Shown piece after piece: positions 34,988-43,182 of a stretch of 64,000 nucleotides of DNA. Source of the DNA: Pseudoduganella sp. (lineage in GTDB: Bacteria > Pseudomonadota > Gammaproteobacteria > Burkholderiales > Burkholderiaceae_D); contig JAJTCO010000010.1 in assembly GCA_021323265.1 (NCBI GenBank), positions 16,646-80,645 of the forward strand, given 5' to 3'. The position numbers and the translations under genes were made by a program. Under the pieces are notes generated by a model. That model ran no database searches. It saw only the letters and a list, made by a program, of their open reading frames with translations, and was not told the DNA's origin. The stretch's first letter is position 1, and each line of letters opens with the position of its first letter.

Positions 34988-35048
34988 AAAAATCGGGGAC
35001 GTAACACGATTTTCGCGATGCGAAAAACGTGTTACGTCCCCGATTTTT
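34988..35048. terminator. Long palindrome, probable bidirectional terminator
   Basis: Perfect 21-base arms (34988-35008 and 35028-35048) built around CGGGGACGTAACACG, with a further TTTTCGC/GCGAAAA pair in the loop, give a stem of about 28 bp with one mismatch. A-rich on one side and T-rich on the other, it would end both piuC and the convergent tonB transcript. A partial extra copy (AAAAAATCGGGGACG) lies at 34974-34987. Similar GGGGACGTAACACG hairpins are common between genes in beta-proteobacteria (general knowledge, not checked). Confidence 0.75.
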
Positions 35049-35728
35049 TAAGACATCTGGAAGTTGATCGGCACCACCACGTACACGGGCTGGGCCTTGC
35101 CGTCCTCGACATAGGGCTTGAACAGCGCGCGCAGGACCGCGGCGCGGCCGGCTTCGTCCAGGTTGCTGGAACCGGAGGACTTCTGGATCGATGCCTGCTC
35201 GGCATGACCCTTTTCATTGACCAGCACGCGCAGGGTGACGACGCCCTGCTCGCCCATGCGGCGCGATACCGATGGGTAGACCGGCTGCGGGGCGCGCAGG
35301 TATTCGACGGCGGAGATCACGCGCGGACCGGATGGCGCCGGGGGCGCGGCCGGGGCGGCGCTGACCGGGGCGGCAACCGGCGTGCTCGGCGCGGCTTCGG
35401 TCACGCGCGCCTGCGACGGCGGCGGGGTAATGGTGTTTTCGATAACGATCGGCAGCATCGGCAGCGGCGGCGGCGTGATCGAAGGCGCTTTCGGGGCGAC
35501 TTCCACCATCTTTGGCTGCGCGGCGGGCGGGGGCGGTGGCGGCGGGGCCACGAAGGTGACATTCACCACGTCGGGAATGCGGTCCACCAGGCGGTGCATG
35601 GTGCCGTTCACGATGGCATAGCCCAGGGCGGCGTGCAGGACGACGACGATGGCGATTTTGGTCAGTTTGTCGCTGCCCATGCCGGCGTTGCCGTAGCTCC
35701 CGCCGGCCGGGAATGTCATCGTTTGCAT
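35048..35728 (-). CDS. tonB: TonB energy transducer
   Basis: A 226-residue protein. A short cytoplasmic start is followed by one membrane helix (about 24-41), a long proline-rich periplasmic spacer (about 58-135, including APPPPPPPAAQP) and the C-terminal TonB domain (about 140-226) with YLRAPQPVYPSVSRRMGEQG. It passes energy from ExbB-ExbD to outer-membrane receptors. No exbB or exbD is in the window. AAGGAG precedes the ATG. It lies 10 bases after bfd and is probably expressed with it from a Fur-controlled promoter. Confidence 0.93.
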   Translation of the reverse strand: MQTMTFPAGGSYGNAGMGSDKLTKIAIVVVLHAALGYAIVNGTMHRLVDRIPDVVNVTFVAPPPPPPPAAQPKMVEVAPKAPSITPPPLPMLPIVIENTITPPPSQARVTEAAPSTPVAAPVSAAPAAPPAPSGPRVISAVEYLRAPQPVYPSVSRRMGEQGVVTLRVLVNEKGHAEQASIQKSSGSSNLDEAGRAAVLRALFKPYVEDGKAQPVYVVVPINFQMS

Positions 35729-35738
35729 GGCGCGCTCC

Positions 35739-35948
35739 TTACGCGGTCAGGGTCGGGCGCTTGAGCACAGTCTCCTGCAGTCCGCTGCCCAGATGTTCGT
35801 CCAGTACTTCCACTGCATAGCTGAGGCAGTTGCCGCAGCAGGTGGCCACGCCGAGCGCTTCGCGCAACTCGTCCATGGAACTGATACCCATATCTATGGC
35901 TTGACGGATTTCTCGATCAGAGATGTTGTTGCAGACGCAAACGATCAT
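35739..35948 (-). CDS. bfd: Bacterioferritin-associated ferredoxin
   Basis: A 69-residue [2Fe-2S] protein; the cluster ligands are Cys4, Cys6, Cys38 and Cys41 (MIVCVCN and CCGNC). Bfd donates electrons to haem of bacterioferritin to mobilise stored iron and is made under iron starvation. It has a clear Fur box upstream and shares a transcript with tonB, 1.6 kb from bfr itself. Confidence 0.95.
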   Translation of the reverse strand: MIVCVCNNISDREIRQAIDMGISSMDELREALGVATCCGNCLSYAVEVLDEHLGSGLQETVLKRPTLTA

Positions 35949-35987
35949 TTCGAAATTACCTTCTGGCTAAGATTGCAATTCTCTTAT

Positions 35988-36002
35988 TGAGAATCATTAT
36001 CA
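35988..36002. promoter_or_regulatory. Fur box upstream of bfd-tonB
   Basis: TGAGAATCATTATCA matches the 7-1-7 Fur consensus at 13 of 14 symmetrical positions (read on either strand). It lies 40-54 bases before the bfd start. Confidence 0.88.
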
Positions 36003-36048
36003 TTACGGTTCCTATTCTACCCGAACAGGCATACAATGCAAGCCTATC

Positions 36049-36063
36049 TAAGAACAATTCTCA
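36049..36063. promoter_or_regulatory. Candidate Fur box upstream of feoA
   Basis: TAAGAACAATTCTCA matches the Fur 7-1-7 consensus at about 10 of 14 positions, weaker than the other two boxes, but it sits directly upstream of the perfect -10 of the feo operon. Confidence 0.5.
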
Positions 36064-36065
36064 TT

Positions 36066-36071
36066 TATAAT
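36066..36071 (+). promoter_or_regulatory. -10 box of the feo operon
   Basis: A perfect TATAAT lies 34 bases before the feoA start and three bases after the weaker Fur box. No good -35 hexamer is seen at 16-18 bases. Confidence 0.5.
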
Positions 36072-36104
36072 GATGCGGTCGCATTTCGCCCATGAAAGTT
36101 CGCC

Positions 36105-36377
36105 ATGACCCTTGCTCCGACCCTGACCAAGCTTGATTCCCTGCCGGTGGGGCAGAGCGGAACGGTGATTCACATTGCCCAGGGCAATCCTGGCGACACG
36201 GAAGACGGCGCCGACCTGGCGCGCCGCCTGATGGAGCTGGGCTTCGTGCCCGGCGAACGCATCCGTATGCTCAAGCGTGGCCTGCCCGGCGGCGAGCCGC
36301 TTGCCATCAAGGTCGGCAACGCCACCTTTGCCTTGCGCCGCTTCGAAGCCGCGCTGATCTCGATCCAACCGGAATAA
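36105..36377 (+). CDS. feoA: Ferrous iron transport protein A
   Basis: A 90-residue cytoplasmic SH3-like protein. The pattern SLPVGQSGTVIHI, then LARRLMELGFVPGERIRML and a closing strand FALRRFEAALISIQ is the FeoA fold. It modulates FeoB, probably by direct contact. FeoB follows after three bases. Confidence 0.94.
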   Translation: MTLAPTLTKLDSLPVGQSGTVIHIAQGNPGDTEDGADLARRLMELGFVPGERIRMLKRGLPGGEPLAIKVGNATFALRRFEAALISIQPE

Positions 36378-36380
36378 ATC

Positions 36381-38270
36381 ATGGGTGCAGTAGACAAGGC
36401 TGCGCGAGTCGTCGCGCAGCAGCCAATGGTCGCCCTGCTGGGCAACCCGAATTGCGGCAAGACCGCGCTGTTCAACCGCCTGACCGGCGCCCGCCAGAAG
36501 GTCGCCAACTATGCCGGCGTCACCATCGAGCGCAAGGAAGGCCAGTTCACCTCGGCCGGCGGCAACAGCTTCCGCCTGCTGGACCTGCCGGGCGCCTACA
36601 GCCTGTCGGCCCATACCCCTGACGAAGAAATCACGCGCGACGTGGTGGCCGGCCTGCGCGCCGGCGAGCGTTCGCCCGACGTCGTGGCCTGCGTGGTCGA
36701 CGCCACCAACCTGCGCCTGAACCTGCGCCTGGTGCTGGAGATCAAGCGCCTGGGCCTGCCGATGGTGCTGTGCCTGAACATGGTCGACGTGGCAAAGAAG
36801 CGCGGCATCGTGGTCGATACGGCCCGCCTGTCGCAGGAACTGGGCATGCCGGTGGTGGAAACCGTGGCCGTGCGCGCCGGCGGCGAAAAGGCCCTGGTCG
36901 ATGCGCTGGACGCGCTGTGGCCGGTGCACCAGAGCGTGGCCAACCCGCTGTCGGCCATCGACGCGGTGTCGGTGGAGGAGACCCAGCGCGAAGTGCGCCG
37001 CATCCTGGCCGTCGCCGTGAAGGACGCCGACGACCGCGGCAACCGTTCCGAGAAGATCGACCATGTGGTGCTGCACCCGGTCCTGGGCCCCGTCATCCTG
37101 GCGGTGCTGATGTTCTGCGTGTTCCAGGCCGTGTTCAGCTGGGCCGAGACGCCGATGGACATGATCAGCGGCGGCGTGGAAGGCCTGGGCGCCATGCTGA
37201 AAGAAACCATGGCCGACGGCGTGCTGCGTTCGCTGCTGGTGGACGGCGTGCTGGGCGGCGTGGGCGCCGTGCTGGTGTTCCTGCCGCAGATCCTGATCCT
37301 GTTCTTCTTCATCCTGGTGCTGGAGGACTGCGGCTACCTGCCGCGCGCCGCCTTCCTGCTGGACCGCCTGATGGGCGGCGTGGGCCTGTCCGGCCGCGCC
37401 TTCATTCCGCTGCTGTCGTCGTTCGCCTGCGCCATCCCCGGCATCATGGCCGCGCGCACCATCCAGAATCCGCGCGACCGCATCGTCACCATCATGATCG
37501 CGCCCTTGATGACCTGCTCGGCGCGCCTGCCGATCTACGCGCTGGTGATCGCCGCCTTCATCCCCGAGCGCGAAGTGTGGGGCATGTTCAACCTGCAGGG
37601 CCTGGTGCTGTTCTGCCTTTACTTCGCCGGCATCATTTCCGCCATGGCCGTGGCCTGGGTCATGAAGCGCTCCATGGGCACCAAGCGCAATCGCCCGCTG
37701 ATGCTGGAGCTGCCGGCCTACCACTGGCCGCACCTGCGCAACCTGGCCATCGGCCTGTACGAGCGCGCCAAGATCTTCCTGCTGCGCGTCGGTACCACCA
37801 TCCTGACGCTGATGGTGCTGCTGTGGGCCCTGTCCAGCTTCCCGGGCGCACCGGAAGGCGCCACCCATCCGCCGATCTACTACAGCGTGGCCGGCATGCT
37901 GGGCCGCGCGCTGGAAGTCGTCTTCGCGCCGATCGGCTTCAACTGGCAGATCTGCATCGCGCTGGTGCCGGGCATGGCCGCGCGCGAAGTGGCCGTGGGC
38001 GCCCTGGGCACCGTGTACGCCCTGTCGCAGACCGGCGACGAGCTGGCCAATTCGCTGGCGCCGGTGATTGCCGCCGGCTGGGGCATGCCGACCGCGCTGG
38101 CGCTGCTGGCCTGGTACGTGTTCGCGCCGCAATGCCTGTCGACCCTGTCGGTGGTGCGCCGCGAAACCAATTCGATGAAGTATCCGCTGCTGATGGCCGG
38201 CTATATGTTCGCGCTGGCCTACGTCGCCACCTTCATCACCTACCGCGTCGCCCTGGCGCTGGGAGCCTGA
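36381..38270 (+). CDS. feoB: Ferrous iron transporter B
   Basis: A 629-residue inner-membrane Fe(II) transporter. The N-terminal G domain shows G1 GNPNCGKT (21-28), G3 DLPG and G4 NMVD, then the helical GDI region; about eight to ten membrane helices follow, with two Gate motifs (PRAAFLLDRLMGGVGLSGRA; VPGMAAREVAVGALGTVYA). It is shorter than the 773-residue E. coli protein, mostly in the loops and C-terminus, as in other beta-proteobacteria. It is co-transcribed with feoA and the small Cys-rich gene. Confidence 0.95.
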   Translation: MGAVDKAARVVAQQPMVALLGNPNCGKTALFNRLTGARQKVANYAGVTIERKEGQFTSAGGNSFRLLDLPGAYSLSAHTPDEEITRDVVAGLRAGERSPDVVACVVDATNLRLNLRLVLEIKRLGLPMVLCLNMVDVAKKRGIVVDTARLSQELGMPVVETVAVRAGGEKALVDALDALWPVHQSVANPLSAIDAVSVEETQREVRRILAVAVKDADDRGNRSEKIDHVVLHPVLGPVILAVLMFCVFQAVFSWAETPMDMISGGVEGLGAMLKETMADGVLRSLLVDGVLGGVGAVLVFLPQILILFFFILVLEDCGYLPRAAFLLDRLMGGVGLSGRAFIPLLSSFACAIPGIMAARTIQNPRDRIVTIMIAPLMTCSARLPIYALVIAAFIPEREVWGMFNLQGLVLFCLYFAGIISAMAVAWVMKRSMGTKRNRPLMLELPAYHWPHLRNLAIGLYERAKIFLLRVGTTILTLMVLLWALSSFPGAPEGATHPPIYYSVAGMLGRALEVVFAPIGFNWQICIALVPGMAAREVAVGALGTVYALSQTGDELANSLAPVIAAGWGMPTALALLAWYVFAPQCLSTLSVVRRETNSMKYPLLMAGYMFALAYVATFITYRVALALGA

Positions 38271-38272
38271 CC

Positions 38273-38560
38273 ATGTGGCAGGAAATCGTCGCCGGGATCG
38301 TCGTGGCAATCGCCGCGCTGCACGCGGCGCGGAAATACCTGCCCGCCTCGGTGCGCGAGCGCATCGTCTTCACCTTGACGCGCCGCGGCTTGCCCCAGGA
38401 CCGGCTGGCGCGCTTCTTCCATACCGAGTCCAGCTGCGGCAGCGGCTGTGGCTCCTGCGGCAGCTGCGATTCCGGCGGCAGTTCCGGCCCCGCCGCGCCG
38501 CCCCCCGGCGACGGCGCTTCGGCGCGCCGCGTGATCAGGCTTCACGTCTCCAAAACTTGA
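38273..38560 (+). CDS. Small Cys-rich membrane protein of the feo operon (DUF6587-like)
   Basis: A 95-residue protein. One membrane helix (about 4-22) leads to a basic linker and the Cys-rich stretch SSCGSGCGSCGSCDSGG (five to six Cys in CGxC spacing), then a Pro-rich tail. It starts two bases after the feoB stop. Its place is that of FeoC or FeoB-associated Cys-rich proteins, and the Cys cluster suggests iron or Fe-S binding; neither is shown. It lacks the winged helix of true FeoC. Confidence 0.75.
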   Translation: MWQEIVAGIVVAIAALHAARKYLPASVRERIVFTLTRRGLPQDRLARFFHTESSCGSGCGSCGSCDSGGSSGPAAPPPGDGASARRVIRLHVSKT

Positions 38561-38606
38561 TCTAGGGCATGTCCACCCAGAAAAGGGGTATCTACAATGT
38601 GACTTA

Positions 38607-38972
38607 TTGAGAGTCGCATCGTGGGAGCCCATCGTGGCCTGGAGCAGGAAACAATTCGCCAATCTGGTCAGGATCGCATTGTTGGCGATGCTGCTGGCGG
38701 TTTCCGCGCCTACCATGTCCACGCTGCTGGCGTCAGCCTGCGATGATGCCGGCGCCGCCCACTGCCACGCCCAGCCCAAGGCGCACCACGTGCTCCAGAA
38801 ATGCGGCTACTGCATGGTGCAGGCGGACCTGCCTGCCGTGCCGCCGCCGCCCGCCCGCCTTGTGCTGGTCCTGGCGCTGGCGCAGCGCGCCGTGCCTGAA
38901 TTGCCTGCCCCGGCGCCCATTGCATTGCACGAGCGCCTGGCGCCGCCCTCGCGCGCCCCTCCTTTCGCCTGA
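38607..38972 (+). CDS. DUF2946 family protein
   Basis: A roughly 112-121-residue protein. A hydrophobic N-terminal segment (ANLVRIALLAMLLAVSAP) acts as signal or anchor, and the DUF2946 motif follows: His-rich AHCHAQPKAHHVLQKCGYCMVQADLPAVPPP with a CxxC pair. These proteins are usually encoded beside TonB receptors for copper or other metals. The first start is a TTG at 38607; the GTG at 38634 is an equally good choice. A TonB receptor gene begins 91 bases later. Confidence 0.75.
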   Translation: MRVASWEPIVAWSRKQFANLVRIALLAMLLAVSAPTMSTLLASACDDAGAAHCHAQPKAHHVLQKCGYCMVQADLPAVPPPPARLVLVLALAQRAVPELPAPAPIALHERLAPPSRAPPFA

Positions 38973-39063
38973 CGTTCCGCCGCATCCAACCGCCTTGCAT
39001 TGCACGCGCCCCGTGACGGCGCGGTCGCAAGGCAGCCGTTCGCAGAATAAGAAAGGAAGCACC

Positions 39064-41352
39064 ATGAATACCCGCCTCATTCCCCTGGCCGCCGCGTTGC
39101 TGGCCGCGTTCTCGGCGCCAGCCCTGGCCGACCACGAAGGGGAATCGCCGCTCAAGCTGGTTGGCACGGTCGTCATCGCCGGCGTCAACCCGACCTCGCT
39201 GCCGACCCAGATCCCGACCACCATCGAAGGCATCACGCGCAAGCAGATCGACGAGCAGATCAATGCCAGCGATGCGCAAGACGCCCTGAAATACCTGCCA
39301 AGCCTGCTGGTGCGCAAGCGCTACATCGGCGACTATAACCACGCCGTGCTGTCCACCCGCGCTTCCGGCACCGGCAACAGCGCCCGCTCGGCGGTCTTCG
39401 CCGATGGCGTGCTGCTGTCGAACTACCTGGGCAACGGCGCCACCTTCGCGCCGCGCTGGGGCATGGTGGCGCCGGAGGAGATCGAGCGCGTGGACGTGCT
39501 GTACGGCCCGTTCTCCGCGGCCTATGGCGGCAACTCGGTGGGCGCCGTGGTGGACTATCAGACGCGCATGCCCAGGCAGTTCGAAGGCCACGCCCGCGTG
39601 GCCTATGTGCACCAGCCTTTTGAGCTGTACAACACGGACCAGGACTTCAGCGCAAAGCAGGCCAGCATGTCGCTCGGCAGCCGGCACGGCGCCTGGTCGT
39701 GGTTCCTGAGCGTGAACCGCACCGACAGCGACGGCCATCCCCAGACCTATACCAACCGCGTGATCGCCAGCGGCGCGGCCGGCGGGGCCGGGGTGCCGGT
39801 GAGCGGCGCCGTGGCGGACAAGGACCGCACCAACCGCGACATCTACATCCTCGGCACGGCCACCCAGTACAGCACGGTGCAGGACCATGCCAAGTTCAAG
39901 CTGGCGTACGACATCTCGCCGACGGTGCGCGCCAGCTACTCGCTGGGCTGGTGGCAGAACGATTCGGACGGCACGCCCAACAGCTACCTGCGCGACGCCG
40001 CCGGCAAGCCGGTGTACAGCGGCCCGGTCTCCATCAATGGCCGCAGCTTCACGCTGGCCGCTTCCGACTTCAATGCCTCAAAGGAGGCGCTGCGCCACCT
40101 GATGCACGGCCTGACCGTGAAGAGCAATACCAAGGGCATGTTCGACTGGGAAGTGGCGGCTAGCCTGTACGACTACAGCCGCGACACCCTGCGTGCGCCC
40201 ACCGTGGCGCGCCCAGCGGCGGCAAGCGGCGGCGCAGGCCGCATCGTGGACCAGGGCGGCACCGGCTGGAACACCTTGTCGCTGAAGGGCGTCTATCGCC
40301 CAGGCGGCATGCGCGGCGCGCATATCTTCGACTTCGGCTACCAGCGTGCCGCCTACAAGCTCTCCACCATCGAGCGCGCCACCAGCGACTGGCTGGCCGG
40401 TACTGCGGGCGCCCGCAACCAGTCCTTCAGCGGCCGCACCAGCATCGACAGCCTGTACCTGCAGGACACCTGGAAGCTGGCTGCCGACTGGAAGACCGTG
40501 CTGGGCGCGCGTCTCGAACACTGGGAAGGCCGCGACGGCGAGACGGCCAACGCCAGCAAGCTGGTGCGGCATGCCAGGCGCAGCGAGAACTACGTGTCGC
40601 CCAAGGCGGCGCTGGCCTACCAGGCGGGCGAGGACTGGACCATCAAGGCTTCCACCGGGCGCGCCGTGCGCATGCCGACCGTGTCCGAGCTGTACCAGGG
40701 CGGCATCAACAACGCGGGCACGCTGATCAACAACGACCCGAACCTGAAGGCCGAGCGTTCCTGGACCACGGAGCTGAGCGCCGAGCGCCTGTCCGGCAAT
40801 TCCGCGCTGCGCCTGACAGCCTTCTTCGAGCGCACCAGCGACGCCCTGTATTCGCAGACCAATGTGCTGGTCACGCCCAACGTGACCAACGTGCAGAACG
40901 TGGAGCTGATCCGCACCCACGGCCTGGAAGGCGCATGGTCGAACGAGAACGTGCTGCTGCAAGGTCTGGACATGCAGGCCAGCGTGACCTGGACCGATTC
41001 GAAGATCGAGCGCAACCGCCAGTTTCCCGCCAGCGTAGGCAAATGGCAGCCGCGCATTCCCGAGTGGCGTGCCAGCGCCGTCGCGACTTACCGCGTGAAC
41101 GACAAGCTGTCCGCCACGCTGGCGGCGCGCTACAGCGGCAAGCAGTACTCGACGCTCGACAACAGCGACATCAACGGCTTCGCCTACCAGGGCGCCAGCA
41201 AGTACTTCACGGTCGACGCGCGCCTGCGCTACCGCTTCGACCAGCGCTGGAGTGCCGCCTTCGGCATCGACAATGCCAACAATTACAAGTACTGGAACTT
41301 CCATCCATACCCACAGCGCTCCTACACTGCGGAGGTGAAATTTGATTGGTAA
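39064..41352 (+). CDS. TonB-dependent receptor, probable metal uptake
   Basis: A 762-residue outer-membrane receptor. A signal peptide (about 1-22, ending PALADHE) is followed by a plug domain (about 35-165; DALKYLPSLLVRKR, STRASGTGNSARSAVFADGV, VDVLYGPFSAAYGGNSVGAV) and a barrel ending in Phe-Asp-Trp. AAGGAAG precedes the ATG. The DUF2946 gene upstream is the kind of neighbour found with copper receptors (OprC/NosA), so a metal is the likely ligand; I see no conclusive Cys/Met copper motif. The stop region carries the Shine-Dalgarno of the next gene. Confidence 0.88.
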   Translation: MNTRLIPLAAALLAAFSAPALADHEGESPLKLVGTVVIAGVNPTSLPTQIPTTIEGITRKQIDEQINASDAQDALKYLPSLLVRKRYIGDYNHAVLSTRASGTGNSARSAVFADGVLLSNYLGNGATFAPRWGMVAPEEIERVDVLYGPFSAAYGGNSVGAVVDYQTRMPRQFEGHARVAYVHQPFELYNTDQDFSAKQASMSLGSRHGAWSWFLSVNRTDSDGHPQTYTNRVIASGAAGGAGVPVSGAVADKDRTNRDIYILGTATQYSTVQDHAKFKLAYDISPTVRASYSLGWWQNDSDGTPNSYLRDAAGKPVYSGPVSINGRSFTLAASDFNASKEALRHLMHGLTVKSNTKGMFDWEVAASLYDYSRDTLRAPTVARPAAASGGAGRIVDQGGTGWNTLSLKGVYRPGGMRGAHIFDFGYQRAAYKLSTIERATSDWLAGTAGARNQSFSGRTSIDSLYLQDTWKLAADWKTVLGARLEHWEGRDGETANASKLVRHARRSENYVSPKAALAYQAGEDWTIKASTGRAVRMPTVSELYQGGINNAGTLINNDPNLKAERSWTTELSAERLSGNSALRLTAFFERTSDALYSQTNVLVTPNVTNVQNVELIRTHGLEGAWSNENVLLQGLDMQASVTWTDSKIERNRQFPASVGKWQPRIPEWRASAVATYRVNDKLSATLAARYSGKQYSTLDNSDINGFAYQGASKYFTVDARLRYRFDQRWSAAFGIDNANNYKYWNFHPYPQRSYTAEVKFDW

Positions 41353-41896
41353 TGCGCTTGAACTCGGCGAGTTCGAACTATGGTGCCACCCGCACGTGGC
41401 GGCACGCGACGGCAGCATCGCCTGTGTGCAGGCCGCGGTGCGCTGGCGCCGGCAGGACGGCAGCCTGGCGCCGCAAGCGGCCATGGCCGAGGCGCTGTCC
41501 GGGCGCGCCGCGCAGGAACTGTTCGTCCTGCACATGGTGTGCGACGCGCTGGCCGCGCTGCGCATGTGGGGCGCGGAAGGCTTCGAGCTGAAGCTGGTGC
41601 TGGCGCTGCCCTTGCCGCAAGAGCGGCTGGAGGAGGCGGGCTTGCGCGATGCGGTAGAGGGATTGCTGGCCCAGGCGGGCATGCCGCCGCAGCGCCTGCA
41701 GCTGCAGGCGGGCGACCATGGCGGCTGTTGCGACGTGACGGACCTGCTGGACTGGCTGCGCGTGCGCGACGCCGGCTGCGCGCAGGCGGCGGGAGAATTC
41801 ATTGCGACGCCGCAGCCGGCACACGTGCTCCCCGTTGCGCTGCGCCGCTGGCAGGCCAGCTACTCGGTGATGAGCGCCGCCGAAGCCTTCAGCTGA
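41342..41896 (+). CDS. Degenerate half-length EAL-like protein
   Basis: A 184-residue protein. Residues 8-125 follow the first half of an EAL domain: FELWCHPHVAARDGSIACVQ, then AAVRWRRQDGSLAP, a helix, LKLVLALPLPQ and AGMPPQRLQLQAG. The catalytic E-A-L is replaced by Q-A-A, and the second half of the barrel with the other metal ligands is missing, so no c-di-GMP hydrolysis is expected. Translation starts at TTG 41342 with a strong GGAGGTGA at 41331-41338, inside the end of the receptor gene, which it overlaps by 11 bases. It may bind c-di-GMP or a partner; function unknown. Confidence 0.72.
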   Translation: MIGNALELGEFELWCHPHVAARDGSIACVQAAVRWRRQDGSLAPQAAMAEALSGRAAQELFVLHMVCDALAALRMWGAEGFELKLVLALPLPQERLEEAGLRDAVEGLLAQAGMPPQRLQLQAGDHGGCCDVTDLLDWLRVRDAGCAQAAGEFIATPQPAHVLPVALRRWQASYSVMSAAEAFS

Positions 41897-42257
41897 AGTG
41901 CACCTGGCCGAAGAAGCCGTATTGCAGGCTCTGCGCAATGCGGCTGGCCACCAGCCGGAATTCCTGCGCCACGGCCGGCTCGAACAGGCGGTCGACGGTT
42001 GCCTGGAACAGCGCCAGCCAGCGCTGGAAGTGCTGCGGCTGCACGCCCGGCAGCGCCATGTGCTTGCCGTAGACGTTGCCCTGGAAGTTCTTGGTGCCAA
42101 GCATGGTGGTGCTCCAGAAGTCCACCATGCGCGCCAGGTGCGGTTCCCAGTCGTCGATGGCGGTGTCGAACACCGGCCCGAGTTCCGGGTCGGCGCGCAC
42201 GCCCCGATAGAACTCGTGCACGAGCGTTGCGATGGATTCTGTGGTGAGCGGCAGCAT
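41889..42257 (-). CDS. Group III truncated haemoglobin
   Basis: A 122-residue haem protein with the 2-on-2 globin fold. The proximal His is His76 in VQPQHFQRWLALF, and DFWSTTMLGTKNFQGN is the family-III signature with the B/E-helix residues. These proteins bind oxygen, NO or peroxide. Its last codons overlap the end of the EAL-like gene (convergent, eight bases). Confidence 0.93.
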   Translation of the reverse strand: MLPLTTESIATLVHEFYRGVRADPELGPVFDTAIDDWEPHLARMVDFWSTTMLGTKNFQGNVYGKHMALPGVQPQHFQRWLALFQATVDRLFEPAVAQEFRLVASRIAQSLQYGFFGQVHFS

Positions 42258-42457
42258 GCGGCAAGTATACCTCGATCTCGGTCACGCGGAACGCTTGCCG
42301 CGCCACGTCGGCGCCGCAGGCGGACAAGACGAGGAGGGCGAGGAGCGCGTGGGTGCGCAGGAGACGGTGGATTATGCCTTGGCCGATTGGCGGCGGCAAA
42401 ATGCGGAATGGAAAAGCTGCTAAGCTTGCGGATAGTCAACCATTGCGGAGCGCATCC

Positions 42458-43129
42458 ATGATCATCGTCCACCACCTCAACAACTCCCGTTCGCAGCGCG
42501 TGCTGTGGCTATTGGAAGAGCTGGGATTGGCCTACGAGATCAAGCACTACCAGCGCGACCCGAAGACCATGCTGGCGCCGCCCGCGCTGCTGAAGGTGCA
42601 CCCGCTGGGCAAGTCGCCCGTGATCGAGCACGAAGGCACTGTCGTCGCCGAGTCGGGGGCCATCATCGAGTACCTGGTGGAGAAGCACGGCAACGACCGC
42701 CTGGTGCCGCCGGCCGGCACGCCGGACAAGCTGCGCTGGCGCTACTTCCTGCACTACGCCGAAGGCTCGCTGATGCCGCCGCTGCTGATGAAGCTGGTGT
42801 TCGACAAGGTGGAAGCCTCGCCCGCGCCGTTCTTCGTCAAGCCGATCAAGCGCGCCATCGTGCACAAGGTGATGGCCAGCTTCGTGCAGCCCAATATCGA
42901 GCGCCACCTGGCCTTCCTGGAAGGCGAGCTGGCGCAGCGCGACTGGTTCGCCGGCAGCGAATTCAGCGCCGCCGATATCCAGATGAGCTTCCCGCTGGAA
43001 GCGGCTGCCGCGCGCGCCGGCCTGGGGGCGTCTTACCCGCGCCTGCAAGCTTTCCTGCAGCGCATCCACGCCCGCCCCGCCTACCAGCGCGCCCTGGAGC
43101 GCGGCGGCCCCTACGAACTGCTGCGCTAG
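42458..43129 (+). CDS. Glutathione S-transferase
   Basis: A 223-residue GST. The N-terminal half reads VHHLNNSRSQRVLWLLEELG (Ser for thiol activation), VHPLGKSPVIEHEG and ESGAIIEYLVEKHG. The helical half includes FSAADIQMSFPLEAA. It resembles the yeast Gtt1/E. coli-type GSTs with NNSRSQR starts. GGAG before the ATG at 42458 fixes the start. It stands alone, divergent from the truncated haemoglobin across 200 bases in which I see no strong motif. Confidence 0.92.
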   Translation: MIIVHHLNNSRSQRVLWLLEELGLAYEIKHYQRDPKTMLAPPALLKVHPLGKSPVIEHEGTVVAESGAIIEYLVEKHGNDRLVPPAGTPDKLRWRYFLHYAEGSLMPPLLMKLVFDKVEASPAPFFVKPIKRAIVHKVMASFVQPNIERHLAFLEGELAQRDWFAGSEFSAADIQMSFPLEAAAARAGLGASYPRLQAFLQRIHARPAYQRALERGGPYELLR

Positions 43130-43182
43130 GCAAGCGCGGGCAAAGGGGGAGGCGGCCAGCAGCTGTACGGTAAAATGGCGGC

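Noticed and set aside
36048..38309. Very long open frame antisense to feoAB
   Set aside because: High G+C removes stop codons on the opposite strand; the peptide is His/Gln/Gly/Arg-rich with no fold, and feoB is certain on the plus strand.
42258..42457. Gap between truncated haemoglobin and GST genes as a site for a small gene or regulator site
   Set aside because: No frame with Shine-Dalgarno and family features, and no palindrome or promoter pair good enough to call.
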